From positions 1-46,808 of the forward strand of contig JAJYWB010000047.1 in NCBI GenBank assembly GCA_021791715.1: DNA of 46,808 nt, in the 5' to 3' direction. Position 1 is the stretch's first letter. Every line of letters starts with the position of its first letter. The stretch comes from Planctomycetota bacterium. Lineage in GTDB: Bacteria; Planctomycetota; Planctomycetia; Isosphaerales; Isosphaeraceae. The notes below the pieces were generated by a model. The model saw only the letters and a list, made by a program, of their open reading frames with translations, had not been told where the DNA came from and did not search any database. The translations under genes were made by a program, and so were the position numbers. Positions 8,074 through 16,069 of this stretch are shown here, piece by piece.

Positions 8074-8889
8074 TCAATCGGTTTCGATCGCGTCCGATCG
8101 GATCGATCGAACCGGTTCGAGCGTCGAGCGATCGCGTTTCCCGCGGTCGGATCGATCGGCTCGCGATCGTTCTTGATCGCGCCGATCGATTTCGATCGAT
8201 TCACCGGGAAAGAGGACCGAGGGAAGGTCGCGGATCGATTCGACGAGACGATCGTGGGGAAATTGAGCGAGTTGTTCTTTCGTGTGCGTTCCCGAGGTCA
8301 CGCCGATCACGAGCCCGCAACCCGCCGCGGTTCCCTCGTTGAGATCGGCGGGGGTGTCGCCGATCTTCACCACCCGAGCGGGATCGTTTACGCCGAGTTG
8401 ATACATAATATATTGAATCATATCGGGATATGGACGCCCGCGAGGTACGTCGTCGGACGCGGCGGACGCGGCGACGAGCCCCTCCTCGACCCAACGCGTT
8501 CGAGCGATCAAGATATCGGCGATCTTTCGGCTGAACCCCGTGTCGACCGCGACGCGAACGCCCCGATTCTTAAGCGTTTGAAAAACGCTCGAAGTTCCCT
8601 CGACCTCGCGCAGGTTCGAGTCTCGTTCATAACAATCGATCATAAGCGAAACGAAATCGGCGTGGATCGCTTCGAGCTTGCCGAGAAGCCGCTCGCGGTC
8701 GGCGCCGCCGAATTCTTCGATCAAAAGCCGAAGCGATTCGGGTTTCGGCAGCCCCATCACTCGGTCGACCGCGGCGGGAGTCGCGACCAAACCGGCTCGC
8801 GAAAGCGCCTTACGCAAGCATCTGTTAACGGCGTCGCCGTCGGCGATCGTCGTCCCGGAAAGGTCGCATACGACCAACTCGTAGCGCAT
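8074..8889 (-). CDS. Phosphonatase-like HAD hydrolase (TIGR03351 type)
   Basis: 271 residues. Phosphonatases cleave the C-P bond of a 2-oxoethylphosphonate through a Schiff base. Seen here: D9 in the unusual motif DLSGTT (phosphonatase has DxAGTT, not DxDGT), MGLPK with K49 matching the cap-domain Schiff-base lysine (MGLLK in PhnX), VDTGFS (T117), GRPYPDM with Arg in place of the usual HAD lysine, and KIGDTPADL. This combination is described for the PhnX sister family that travels with FAD amine oxidases instead of the PhnW transaminase, which is exactly the context here. Start ATG 8889 has AAAGGA upstream. The last ~43 residues are an Arg/Asp/Ser-rich tail encoded by CGATCG-dense DNA. It is last in the operon. 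Confidence 0.85.
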   Translation of the reverse strand: MRYELVVCDLSGTTIADGDAVNRCLRKALSRAGLVATPAAVDRVMGLPKPESLRLLIEEFGGADRERLLGKLEAIHADFVSLMIDCYERDSNLREVEGTSSVFQTLKNRGVRVAVDTGFSRKIADILIARTRWVEEGLVAASAASDDVPRGRPYPDMIQYIMYQLGVNDPARVVKIGDTPADLNEGTAAGCGLVIGVTSGTHTKEQLAQFPHDRLVESIRDLPSVLFPGESIEIDRRDQERSRADRSDRGKRDRSTLEPVRSIRSDAIETD

Positions 8890-8913
8890 CGGCGTCGATC
8901 CTTTCAAAAAAGA

Positions 8914-10200
8914 TCATGGATCATTCCTTTGAAATACCGGCTCGGTCGCGGATTTGTCGGCGTGTTCGGCGTGTCTGCTCGCAGGGAATTCGGCGTTCGC
9001 GTTCTCGGCGTGTTCGGCGTGTCTGCTCGCAGGGAATTCGGCGTTCGCGATCGTATGAGCATGAGTGTGAGCGGCTTTGATCCCGAGGATCTCGTTCGCG
9101 GTCCTCGCGGCGATTCCGAATGAGAGAGTCATCCCCGCTCCTCCCACACCGTTGACGAGAATAACCCCTTCGGCGGGCCTCGCGATCGCGTAATCGGCGC
9201 TCGGATGCTTAAGATAAACCCCGTGCCAACGCGAGGCGATCTTAAGATCGCTTGAATCGAAGAATAAATTTAAATAACTAAGAATAAGATCGTCGATCTC
9301 GGTTTTATCGAACGGTTCGATCGCGGGGCCGTATTCGTGCGAATCGCCGATCGTGAGCTCGCCTTCGGGGGTTTGCGAAACGAGGACGTGGATACCGAGT
9401 TCGACGTGGCGGGGGAATTCGCGTTCGAATCTTTGAATTAAATGAGCAAGCGATGGGCACGCGGCGAAACCCGGGTAATGCTTGAGCGTGAGCCCCGCGG
9501 CGAGCATCGGGCCGAGCGGTTCGGCGATCGGTGCGGTGCGCATCATCTGCAATTTGCACGGGACGAGGCCGATCTCGGCGAACGCGTTCGGGAACGTTCG
9601 ACCGATATCGGAACCCGAGCAAATGATGACATTTTTCGCACGATACTCGTCGCCGTTGGCGGTTCGAACGCGCGGGGGATCGACCTCGACGACCTCGGCG
9701 CCGAAGACGAACGCGACCTCGAAATCCCGGGCGAGCTTAAGGGGAAGTTCGGCGACGACGCGCCGCGGGTCGACGCAGATCTCGTTCGGACTAAAAAGCC
9801 CGCCGATCAAACCTTCGAGCCTGACTCGAGGCGAACGGGCGACGACCGACGCGGGATCAAGCCATTCGCAAGCGAAAGAATCTTGATTCGCTTGTTCGGC
9901 GAATTCTTTAAGCACGCGGGCTTCGTCGTCGGATCGCGCCGCATGGAGCGAGCCCGATTTTTCGAACCAAATACCGGTCGATTGAAGGACATCGCGCCAA
10001 ATCGCCAGGCTTTCGAGAGCGAGTTCACGCGATTCGCCGGCGGGTCGGCCGATCGGCCACAGCATGCCGAAATTGCGGATCGACGCGCCGACGGCTCGGG
10101 GCGATCGTTCGAGCACGACGACGCGCCTGCCGCGCTTCGCGAGCTCGTACGCGTGGGCCAGGCCGACGATCCCCGCGCCGACGATCGCATCGTCAAACAT
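8914..10200 (-). CDS. FAD-dependent aminophosphonate oxidase-like protein (TIGR03364 type)
   Basis: About 428 residues. The DAO-family fold is shown by the FAD-binding GAGIVG at residues 8-13 (MFDDAIVGAGIVGLAHAY), VVVLERS, and the C-terminal VNGVGGAGMTLSFGIA. Together with the neighbouring phosphonatase-like HAD it matches the family proposed to deaminate an aminophosphonate oxidatively, such as 1-hydroxy-2-aminoethylphosphonate or an N-methyl relative. The family domain ends near residue 376; a 52-residue His/Ala-rich tail follows, containing a 16-residue duplication (FPASRHAEHA twice). Upstream ATGs at 10215 and 10239 are possible, but 10200 fits the family start. The gap to the HAD gene is 24 bp and to the HD gene 65 bp. 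Confidence 0.85.
   Translation of the reverse strand: MFDDAIVGAGIVGLAHAYELAKRGRRVVVLERSPRAVGASIRNFGMLWPIGRPAGESRELALESLAIWRDVLQSTGIWFEKSGSLHAARSDDEARVLKEFAEQANQDSFACEWLDPASVVARSPRVRLEGLIGGLFSPNEICVDPRRVVAELPLKLARDFEVAFVFGAEVVEVDPPRVRTANGDEYRAKNVIICSGSDIGRTFPNAFAEIGLVPCKLQMMRTAPIAEPLGPMLAAGLTLKHYPGFAACPSLAHLIQRFEREFPRHVELGIHVLVSQTPEGELTIGDSHEYGPAIEPFDKTEIDDLILSYLNLFFDSSDLKIASRWHGVYLKHPSADYAIARPAEGVILVNGVGGAGMTLSFGIAARTANEILGIKAAHTHAHTIANAEFPASRHAEHAENANAEFPASRHAEHADKSATEPVFQRNDP
8958..9049. repeat. 48-bp direct tandem duplication inside the FAD oxidase tail
   Basis: Two in-frame copies of a 48-bp unit start at 8958 and 9006, each containing CGCAGGGAATTCGGCGTTCG. They encode the duplicated 16-residue segment at the C-terminus of the FAD oxidase. 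Confidence 0.95.
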
Positions 10201-10265
10201 TCGAGTGAATCTCATAAAAATGCATAGATAAACATCCACATACCCGGATATCGCGTCTTAAGCAA

Positions 10266-10829
10266 TCAACGAACGATCGGCGTTCGCGTGCGTTGAGCCT
10301 CGATTCGTTCGCGATACGATTCGAGGTCGGGGACTTCGAGCCCTTCGATTTTGGCGGCGTCGTCCCAGCGGCGAAGACGAACGGCGTCGATCGAATGAGG
10401 GTTGCGTTCGAAGGCGATCGCCTCGCCGGGGCTCATCGGCCCTCCCTGAAGCTCGAGACTGCGGCGCGACGCCTCGGAGAGTTGATCATAATAATCGGGT
10501 TCGACGGCGCAAAGGTATCGTTTGGCGGCGACGTGAAGGCGGACGGGCTCGGAGATCTCGGGACCGAACCAATCGGCGAGGACGCGTTCGCCGACGTTTT
10601 CGTGGCGGCCGTCGACGCCGCGGTCGACGATCTCCTCGTCGAGCCCGTGGAGCAAGTGGCCGATATCGTGCAAGAGCGCCGCGACGACCAGGTGATCGGC
10701 CGCGCCGGCTCGAACCGCGAGGTCGGCCGATTGGAGCGCGTGCTCGGTTTGCGAGATCCGCTCGCCGTCGTAACGCGATCGACCCCGCGTGCGGAACAAC
10801 TCGAAAATCTCGTCGACGATCTCGGACAT
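10266..10829 (-). CDS. PhnZ-like HD-domain mixed-valent di-iron oxygenase
   Basis: 187 residues. PhnZ cleaves (R)-2-amino-1-hydroxyethylphosphonate oxidatively to glycine and phosphate. Residues matching PhnZ by order and spacing: Y20 and E23 in RYDGE (Tyr24/Glu27 of PhnZ, the substrate-gating pair), Q27, H30, the HD pair H54-D55 in LLHDIGHLL, H76 in GRHENVG, H99 followed by AAKRYL, and D156/D157 in RRWDDAAK. Length equals that of PhnZ. Start 10829 has GAGGAA 6 nt upstream. It lies 58 bp after the transporter gene and 65 bp before the FAD oxidase. A plain HD phosphohydrolase is unlikely given the Y-x-G-E loop. I leave the symbol empty because substrate use is inferred. Confidence 0.88.
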   Translation of the reverse strand: MSEIVDEIFELFRTRGRSRYDGERISQTEHALQSADLAVRAGAADHLVVAALLHDIGHLLHGLDEEIVDRGVDGRHENVGERVLADWFGPEISEPVRLHVAAKRYLCAVEPDYYDQLSEASRRSLELQGGPMSPGEAIAFERNPHSIDAVRLRRWDDAAKIEGLEVPDLESYRERIEAQRTRTPIVR

Positions 10830-10887
10830 CGTTATTTCCTCATAAAAACTTATCAAGATCATCAATTGTTGTTATATTCCGATATCG

Positions 10888-12252
10888 TTACGTGGTTTCG
10901 TCGGCGACCGCGGCCTCGAGCGGGAGGTCGCGGCGGGTTCGCGCGAGTTCGACCGCGACGAGCACGGCGGCGGCGATCGCCGAGAACCACGCGACCGCGG
11001 CGAGCGTTTGAAACGCTCCGTTCCAGCCGCGACCGACGAGAATCCGTGCGACGGTTTCTCCCGCGAGGATTCCGCCGAGATAGCCGAAGCCGTCGATCAG
11101 CCCCGAGGCGGTCGCGGCGCCGCGCTTGCCGCCGAAATCGAGCGCGATCGCTCCCGCCATATACGAGTAAGGGCCGATTAACGTAAAGCCGACGAGCGCG
11201 ACGAGCGCGACGGGGGCGGTTTTCGATCCGTGGAAGTCGATTCGACCGAGCGCGAGCAAAAGCGCGCCGCCGCATACGAGCCCCGCGAACAGGATCGACG
11301 CGCGTCCGGCGCGGCCGACTCGATCGGCGAGATAACCCGCGAGCAAAACCGATACGCCGCCGAACAATGGAAACAACGCGCTTTTGTTCGCGGCGTCGGC
11401 CTGACTCAGCCCGATCGCCTCGACGAAATACGTGGGAGTCCACGAGTTGAACGTCTCGCGCAAAAGCGTGTATCCGAACGACACAAGACACACCAGCAGA
11501 AACCCCGGGCTGCTCAACAACGGTCCAAGCAACGATCCGAGCGGAGCGGGATCGGCGGCGTCTCCGGCGGCGCCGAAGACCGAATCGACCCCTCCAGAAG
11601 GCTCGACGTCTCCCGTATCGAGAGGTGATTCGTGTAAAAACATGTAATTTATAAGAAATAAGACGAAAAGAACCGCCGCCGCGGCGAAAAAAACGTGCCG
11701 CCAGGTGAAATGGTGCTCGATCAGAGCCCCCATGAAGCGGCGGGCGATCGAATCGCCGAAAAGGAAGCTGAGGCTGGCGAAGGCCATCACGCGGCCGCGG
11801 CGATTTTCGGGAAACCAGCGGCCGCACACTTTGACGAGCCCGAGCCAGCCGATCGATTGGACGAGCCGGTTGGCGACCCACGCGGAGCGATAAACCGCGA
11901 TCGACCCGCCGAGCGGGAACGCGACCGTGGCCGCGACCGCGCCCGCCATGCCGATGAGGAAGACGCGACGTCCGCCGAGCGAATCGCCGAGTCCTCCGCC
12001 GACGAATTTACCGATCGCGTACGCGAGAGTTCCCAGCGAAACGATCAGCCCCATCTCGCGTTTGGCCTGATTCGCCGACATTCCCGCCGCGACGAGGTCT
12101 TTCATGATCGACGGTTGAGCGACCGAGAGGTTCGATCGACACAGGTAATAACCCGCGTAGCCCAAGGTGAGCAACGCCAGCGTGATCGCCGCGTTGCGCC
12201 GCGATCGAGACGACGATCGGCTCGCGTCGAAGGGCTTCATGATCGCGTTCAT
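10888..12252 (-). CDS. MFS transporter, OPA (GlpT/UhpT-like) family
   Basis: About 454 residues with some 12 hydrophobic helices. The GlpT/UhpT signature GYAGYYLCRSNLSVAQP is present; its Arg (R39) corresponds to R45 of E. coli GlpT. A second Arg in YTLLRETFNSWTPTYF (R265) corresponds to GlpT R269; these two bind the phosphate moiety. OPA carriers exchange organophosphates for inorganic phosphate. As first gene of an operon with three phosphonate-breakdown enzymes, it is a plausible phosphonate importer, which would be coherent because phosphate is the product available for exchange (inference). GGAGGA lies immediately before ATG 12252; ATG 12240 is an alternative start. Confidence 0.87.
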   Translation of the reverse strand: MNAIMKPFDASRSSSRSRRNAAITLALLTLGYAGYYLCRSNLSVAQPSIMKDLVAAGMSANQAKREMGLIVSLGTLAYAIGKFVGGGLGDSLGGRRVFLIGMAGAVAATVAFPLGGSIAVYRSAWVANRLVQSIGWLGLVKVCGRWFPENRRGRVMAFASLSFLFGDSIARRFMGALIEHHFTWRHVFFAAAAVLFVLFLINYMFLHESPLDTGDVEPSGGVDSVFGAAGDAADPAPLGSLLGPLLSSPGFLLVCLVSFGYTLLRETFNSWTPTYFVEAIGLSQADAANKSALFPLFGGVSVLLAGYLADRVGRAGRASILFAGLVCGGALLLALGRIDFHGSKTAPVALVALVGFTLIGPYSYMAGAIALDFGGKRGAATASGLIDGFGYLGGILAGETVARILVGRGWNGAFQTLAAVAWFSAIAAAVLVAVELARTRRDLPLEAAVADETT

Positions 12253-12590
12253 TCCTCCGTTTTCCTCGGGTCGTTCGGCGAGGACGCAAGGCAGTTTATC
12301 GCGTCGTCGCGGCGAAAGGCAAGAGACGTTATCGAATATCAATATTTCATGAAGCCGCCGTGTGCGAAACGAGAAAACGGCTCGCGGCGAAAATCGATTG
12401 AGAATGTTAATAAATTGTGATACATGTATCTGTAAGAGTAATGATACTTTGATCGACTGAGGAATCGAAGGCTCGACGCGGCGAATCGCCCCTTTCGCCG
12501 TATGCCGCGTAAAGCCCGCTTTTGGCGCCGCGTTTGCATTGTAAACTTAGCGTGTCTTAAGGCGGCGTTTCACATCTAAGGGGCTTGATC

Positions 12591-12890
12591 ATGCAAAACT
12601 ATCTGAGCGCGGCGATCGTGTTGTCTCCGGGCGGAGTGATTATGTGGATTCTCGTCGGGCTGATCTCGGGATGGCTCGCGGGGATTTTAATGAAAGGCGG
12701 AGGATACGGGATCATCGGCGATTTGATCGTCGGTCTTGTCGGGTCGTTCGTCGGCGGGATCCTTTTCGGCTTCATCGGCAGCGATGCGGGGACGACGGGT
12801 TTTCTCGGCAGTATCGTTGTTTCGGTGATCGGCGCGTGCGTGTTCATCTTCATTTTACGGGTGATTTCGGGTCGGCGCGTCGTTCATTGA
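12591..12890 (+). CDS. GlsB/YeaQ/YmgE-family small membrane stress protein
   Basis: 99 residues, three hydrophobic helices with glycine-rich faces: MWILVGLISGWLAGILM, GDLIVGLVGSFVGGILFGFIG and GSIVVSVIGACVFIFILRVI. This is the transglycosylase-associated family, small inner-membrane proteins often linked to general stress. AAGGGG 7 nt before ATG 12591 sets the start; an upstream TTG is less likely. The gene stands alone, divergent from the transporter operon across a 338-bp AT-rich spacer in which I found no convincing operator. Confidence 0.85.
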   Translation: MQNYLSAAIVLSPGGVIMWILVGLISGWLAGILMKGGGYGIIGDLIVGLVGSFVGGILFGFIGSDAGTTGFLGSIVVSVIGACVFIFILRVISGRRVVH

Positions 12891-12903
12891 GGTTGAGCGA
12901 CGG

Positions 12904-12922
12904 TCGCCGGAATCGCCGGCGA
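12904..12922 (+). terminator. Weak hairpin after the GlsB-like gene
   Basis: TCGCCGG (12904-12910), a 5-nt loop, and CCGGCGA (12916-12922) form a perfect 7-bp stem 13 nt after the stop codon. There is no U-run, so any termination would be weak or Rho-assisted. Confidence 0.3.
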
Positions 12923-13101
12923 TCGCATCATCTTGATCCTTATCGTTTCTTGGATTCAAACGATTTCCCCTCGAATCGTTCGTCTCGCGTCGAATGCGGC
13001 GATCGGTTAACCTTTGCGCGGATCGATACGACCGTGTCGATCGTTCGACCGAACGACGCGGGGCGTTTGAGAGCGGTCGACTTCGTTAGGAGGATGAACA
13101 C

Positions 13102-14196
13102 ATGATACAATATAAAGCATCGGCGATTTTTTGTTCGCTGATCACCGCGGTAAGCTTCGCGGCGGGGCCTGCGAAGGCCGAAGATCCCGCGGCTCAATCC
13201 GGCGCCGCTCAGGCACAGGCGGTTCAAGGAGTCGGTTCTCAGGCCGTTCAAGGCGGCGGAGTCGGTTCTCAGGCCGTTCAAGGCGGAGTCGGTTCTCAGG
13301 CCGTTCAAGGCGGCGGCGGGGCTCAGGCGGGTCGACCCGCGGCGGAACGTCCCTTGACGAACAAGCCCGACGAGGAGAAGGCGATTCGAGCGACGGTTTC
13401 CGAATTCGTCGCCGCATTCGACGCCGGGGACGCGAAAAAATTGATGAATCTGTTCACCGAGGACGCCGAGGTCGTCGACGAGAACGGCGAGGTCGTTCGC
13501 GGCAAGGGGGCGATCGAGGCGAATTTCACCGCGACGTTCGCCGAGAATCCAGGGATCAAAATCGTGATCGAGATCGAGGCGCTCCGGTTCGTCACGGAGG
13601 ACGCTGCGCTCGAACGCGGGAGGACGATCACAACGATTCCGGGGGATCCCGTTCCCGAAACGGGTACGTATACCGTTTTATATGTGAAACAAAACGGGCG
13701 TTGGTTACAATCGTTGGTTCGCGATCACGCCGACCGTCCTTCGACCCCGCACGATCGGTTGAAGGAGCTTGAATGGATGATCGGGACGTGGGTCGACGAG
13801 AGCGACGAGGGGAAGATTCATACGACGTGCCGCTGGTCGGAAGATAAAAACTTTCTGATTCGTGAATTCAAGGTCGAACTTTTAGACAAGACCGCGACGA
13901 CGGGGGAGCAACGGATCGGCTGGGATCCGATTCGGAAACAGATTCGCTCGTGGAGTTTCGCCTCCGACGGCGGCCACGGAGAGGCGTATTGGACCCGCGA
14001 CGGCGATCGAACGCTCGTGAAATATCATCTGACGACGGGGGACGGAGTTTTCAAAACGGGTACGCAGGTGATTGAGAAAGTGAATTCTCACGTTGTTAAA
14101 TGGAAGATCATTGATCGGACAATCGGCGGACGAGCGGTCGCCGACTCGCGCGAGTTCACGTTGGTTCGAGAACCTCCCGCGCCTCCGGCTCGGTGA
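13102..14196 (+). CDS. Secreted protein with SnoaL-like domain and GSQAVQGG repeats
   Basis: 364 residues. A Sec signal peptide (about residues 1-26, SFAAGPAKA|ED) is followed by a low-complexity stretch with three copies of GSQAVQGG. A SnoaL/NTF2-like domain of the SgcJ/EcaC type comes next (EEKAIRATVSEFVAAFDAGD...LFTEDAEVVDENGEVVRG...YVKQNGRWLQS). The second half (LEWMIGTWVDES...DREFTLV) resembles lipocalin-like proteins that open with LxWMIGTW. The family often binds small ligands without conserved catalysis, so function is open. AGGAGG lies upstream of ATG 13102. The next gene is 65 bp downstream on the same strand, and both products are secreted with repetitive N-termini. Confidence 0.85.
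   Translation: MIQYKASAIFCSLITAVSFAAGPAKAEDPAAQSGAAQAQAVQGVGSQAVQGGGVGSQAVQGGVGSQAVQGGGGAQAGRPAAERPLTNKPDEEKAIRATVSEFVAAFDAGDAKKLMNLFTEDAEVVDENGEVVRGKGAIEANFTATFAENPGIKIVIEIEALRFVTEDAALERGRTITTIPGDPVPETGTYTVLYVKQNGRWLQSLVRDHADRPSTPHDRLKELEWMIGTWVDESDEGKIHTTCRWSEDKNFLIREFKVELLDKTATTGEQRIGWDPIRKQIRSWSFASDGGHGEAYWTRDGDRTLVKYHLTTGDGVFKTGTQVIEKVNSHVVKWKIIDRTIGGRAVADSREFTLVREPPAPPAR
13231..13317. repeat. Three in-frame 27-30-bp repeats
   Basis: Units starting GTCGGTTCTCAGGCCGTTCA occur at 13231, 13261 and 13288. They encode the GSQAVQGG repeats after the signal peptide and are nearly identical at the DNA level, indicating recent duplication. Confidence 0.95.
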
Positions 14197-14261
14197 TCGA
14201 ACGAGAACACGTGATGTTTAAGGCGTTCAATATTTCAGAGTGCGTCAACGGGAGATACGAC

Positions 14262-15995
14262 ATGGCTCGCACGAGACGGATTTCGATCGTCGCGGCGGTT
14301 TCCGCTTTGATTCTGATCGTCCCCTCGATTGAGGCCGCGGGGGGACGAGGCGGCGGCGGCTTTCACGGCGGGGGGGGCGGCGGTTTTCGCGGCGGTTTCG
14401 GCGGCGGCGGTTTCGGCGGCTTCCGAGGCGGCGGAATGGAGGGATATCACCCGAGCTTCGCGGCCCGCCCCGAAACGAATTTCGGCGGGTTCAACCGCGG
14501 CTTCGAGGGGGCTCGCGTAAGCGCCTTCAACCAGCCCGGCGCGTTCAATCGCGGCTTCGAGGGGAATCGCTTCGGCGGGATCAACCAGGCGGGGGCGATC
14601 AACCGCGGCTTCGAGGGGAATCGCTTCGGCGGGATCAACCAGGCGGGGACGTTCAACCGCGGGATCGAGGTGAATCGCAATCAATTCAACAACGTTAATA
14701 TCCAGAGGAACAATTTCAACCAAAACGTATTCGCTCAAAACCGATTCGTTCAAAATCAATCGTTCAATCGCTTTAATAATTATAACTTCAACGGATGGTC
14801 GTCGGGGTGGCGGAATCCGTATTGGGGTTATCATTCGAACTGGGTTCACGGGTATTGGAACGGCGGCTACGGCTGGGGGGGCGGGCTGTACAATCCGGGC
14901 TGGTTCGGCGGCGGTTATTACCCCGGTTGGGGTATGGGTTTGGGAAGCGGTTTCTACGGCCCCGGTTTGGGCTGGGGGGCGCTGGGGTTGGCTTCGTGGA
15001 TGTACGGGCCCTCGCTTTATTCGTGGGGGTATTCGCCGTATTACAATCCGTTCTACGTCGTTCAACAACAGCCCGTGATCGTTCAGCAGCCCGTCGTTTT
15101 GAATCAACCCGCGCAAACACAAGGATATGATTACAGTCGACCGATCAACGCGACCGGAGCCGCCGTCGATCAAACGAACGAGGAACAAGCGGTCGCGCTT
15201 TTCGACCAGGCTCGCGACGCGTTCAAAAATCAAAAATACGATACCGCCTTGAGGTTAACGGATTCGGCTCTGGCGATCACTCCCGAGGATACCGAGATGC
15301 GTCAGTTCCGCGCTCTCGTGCTTTACGCTCAGGGAAAATACGACCAGGCCGCGGCCGATTTGTACGCGATTTTGGCGGTCGGCCCGGGTTGGGATTGGAC
15401 GACGTTGATCGGCCTTTATCCGGGAGTCGAGGTTTATACCGAGCAGTTGCGTACGCTCGAGGGTTATTGTCGGTCGAAGCCGAATTCCGCGGCGGCTCGA
15501 TTCGTTCTTGCTTACCACTATCTGGTGGAGGGGCATGATTCGGCGGCGATCGGTCAATTCGAGCAGGTTTCGCGTTTGCTTCCCAACGATTCGCTCTCAA
15601 AGAAGCTGGCGCACGCGTTTACGAAGAAGGTCGAGATCGCCAAGAATCCGGCTTCGGACACGCCTCCCGCTCCTCCCGAACCCCCCAAGAGCACGATCAA
15701 GCCCGATCTTCTTGTCGGAACCTGGACGGGGAGCCCGAACGCCGATACGACGATCACGCTTCGGCTCGAAGCGAACAATCAATTCGCCTGGAAGGTGAAA
15801 GACAAATCGGGAGTTCGCGAATTCCAGGGAGAATACACGATCGGGTCCGATCTGCTCACGCTCGCTCAAACCAAAAGCCAGAGCCCGCCGATGGTGGGTT
15901 CGGTCGGGCTCAAAGACGATCAAACGCTTGATTTCAAGATCGTCGGCGGAGGTCCCGACGATCCCGGAATCGTGTTCCATAAACAAAAAGGTTGA
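14262..15995 (+). CDS. Secreted Gly/Asn/Tyr-rich TPR protein with C-terminal beta domain
   Basis: About 577 residues. GGGAGA 6 nt before ATG 14262 sets the start. In order: a signal peptide (to about residue 25), a GGGGFHGGG-type glycine-rich run, three and a half 18-residue repeats (NRGFEGNRFGGINQAG), an Asn/Gln-rich stretch, a Tyr/Trp/Gly-rich segment with many short aromatic-glycine motifs, a YNPFYVVQQQPVIVQQP linker, about three TPR helices (ALFDQARDAFKNQKYDTALRLTDSAL...), a proline linker, and a final ~95-residue domain opening LLVGTWTGSPNADTTITLRL. Likely exported and scaffold-like. Planctomycetes have related TPR proteins with such N-termini; the exact function is unknown. Confidence 0.85.
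   Translation: MARTRRISIVAAVSALILIVPSIEAAGGRGGGGFHGGGGGGFRGGFGGGGFGGFRGGGMEGYHPSFAARPETNFGGFNRGFEGARVSAFNQPGAFNRGFEGNRFGGINQAGAINRGFEGNRFGGINQAGTFNRGIEVNRNQFNNVNIQRNNFNQNVFAQNRFVQNQSFNRFNNYNFNGWSSGWRNPYWGYHSNWVHGYWNGGYGWGGGLYNPGWFGGGYYPGWGMGLGSGFYGPGLGWGALGLASWMYGPSLYSWGYSPYYNPFYVVQQQPVIVQQPVVLNQPAQTQGYDYSRPINATGAAVDQTNEEQAVALFDQARDAFKNQKYDTALRLTDSALAITPEDTEMRQFRALVLYAQGKYDQAAADLYAILAVGPGWDWTTLIGLYPGVEVYTEQLRTLEGYCRSKPNSAAARFVLAYHYLVEGHDSAAIGQFEQVSRLLPNDSLSKKLAHAFTKKVEIAKNPASDTPPAPPEPPKSTIKPDLLVGTWTGSPNADTTITLRLEANNQFAWKVKDKSGVREFQGEYTIGSDLLTLAQTKSQSPPMVGSVGLKDDQTLDFKIVGGGPDDPGIVFHKQKG
14490..14660. repeat. 54-bp tandem repeats in the Gly/Asn-rich coding region
   Basis: 54-bp units start at 14490, 14544, 14598 and (partial) 14652, encoding the 18-residue NRGFEG repeat. 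The second and third units are nearly identical. Confidence 0.9.
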
Positions 15996-16069
15996 TCTTT
16001 CTTAAAAAAGTTCACATCGGGGGGCGAATCGTTGTTTGATGTTCGTCGAGAGGGTCGAGTCTCGCTACA

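Noticed and set aside
8074..8889. PhnX phosphonoacetaldehyde hydrolase proper
   Set aside because: No PhnW transaminase is present, and the context with an FAD amine oxidase fits the separate phosphonatase-like family better.
7972..9123. 383-residue open frame on the plus strand
   Set aside because: It lies antisense to the HAD gene, whose family motifs are unmistakable; the plus-strand translation is Arg/Asp-rich and motif-free, caused by CGATCG-rich DNA that stays open on both strands.
9442..10227. 261-residue open frame on the plus strand
   Set aside because: Antisense shadow of the FAD oxidase.
10266..10829. Ordinary HD-family phosphohydrolase
   Set aside because: The Y-x-G-E loop, the H-E-N and H-x3-K-R-Y segments and the operon partners fit PhnZ-type di-iron oxygenases.
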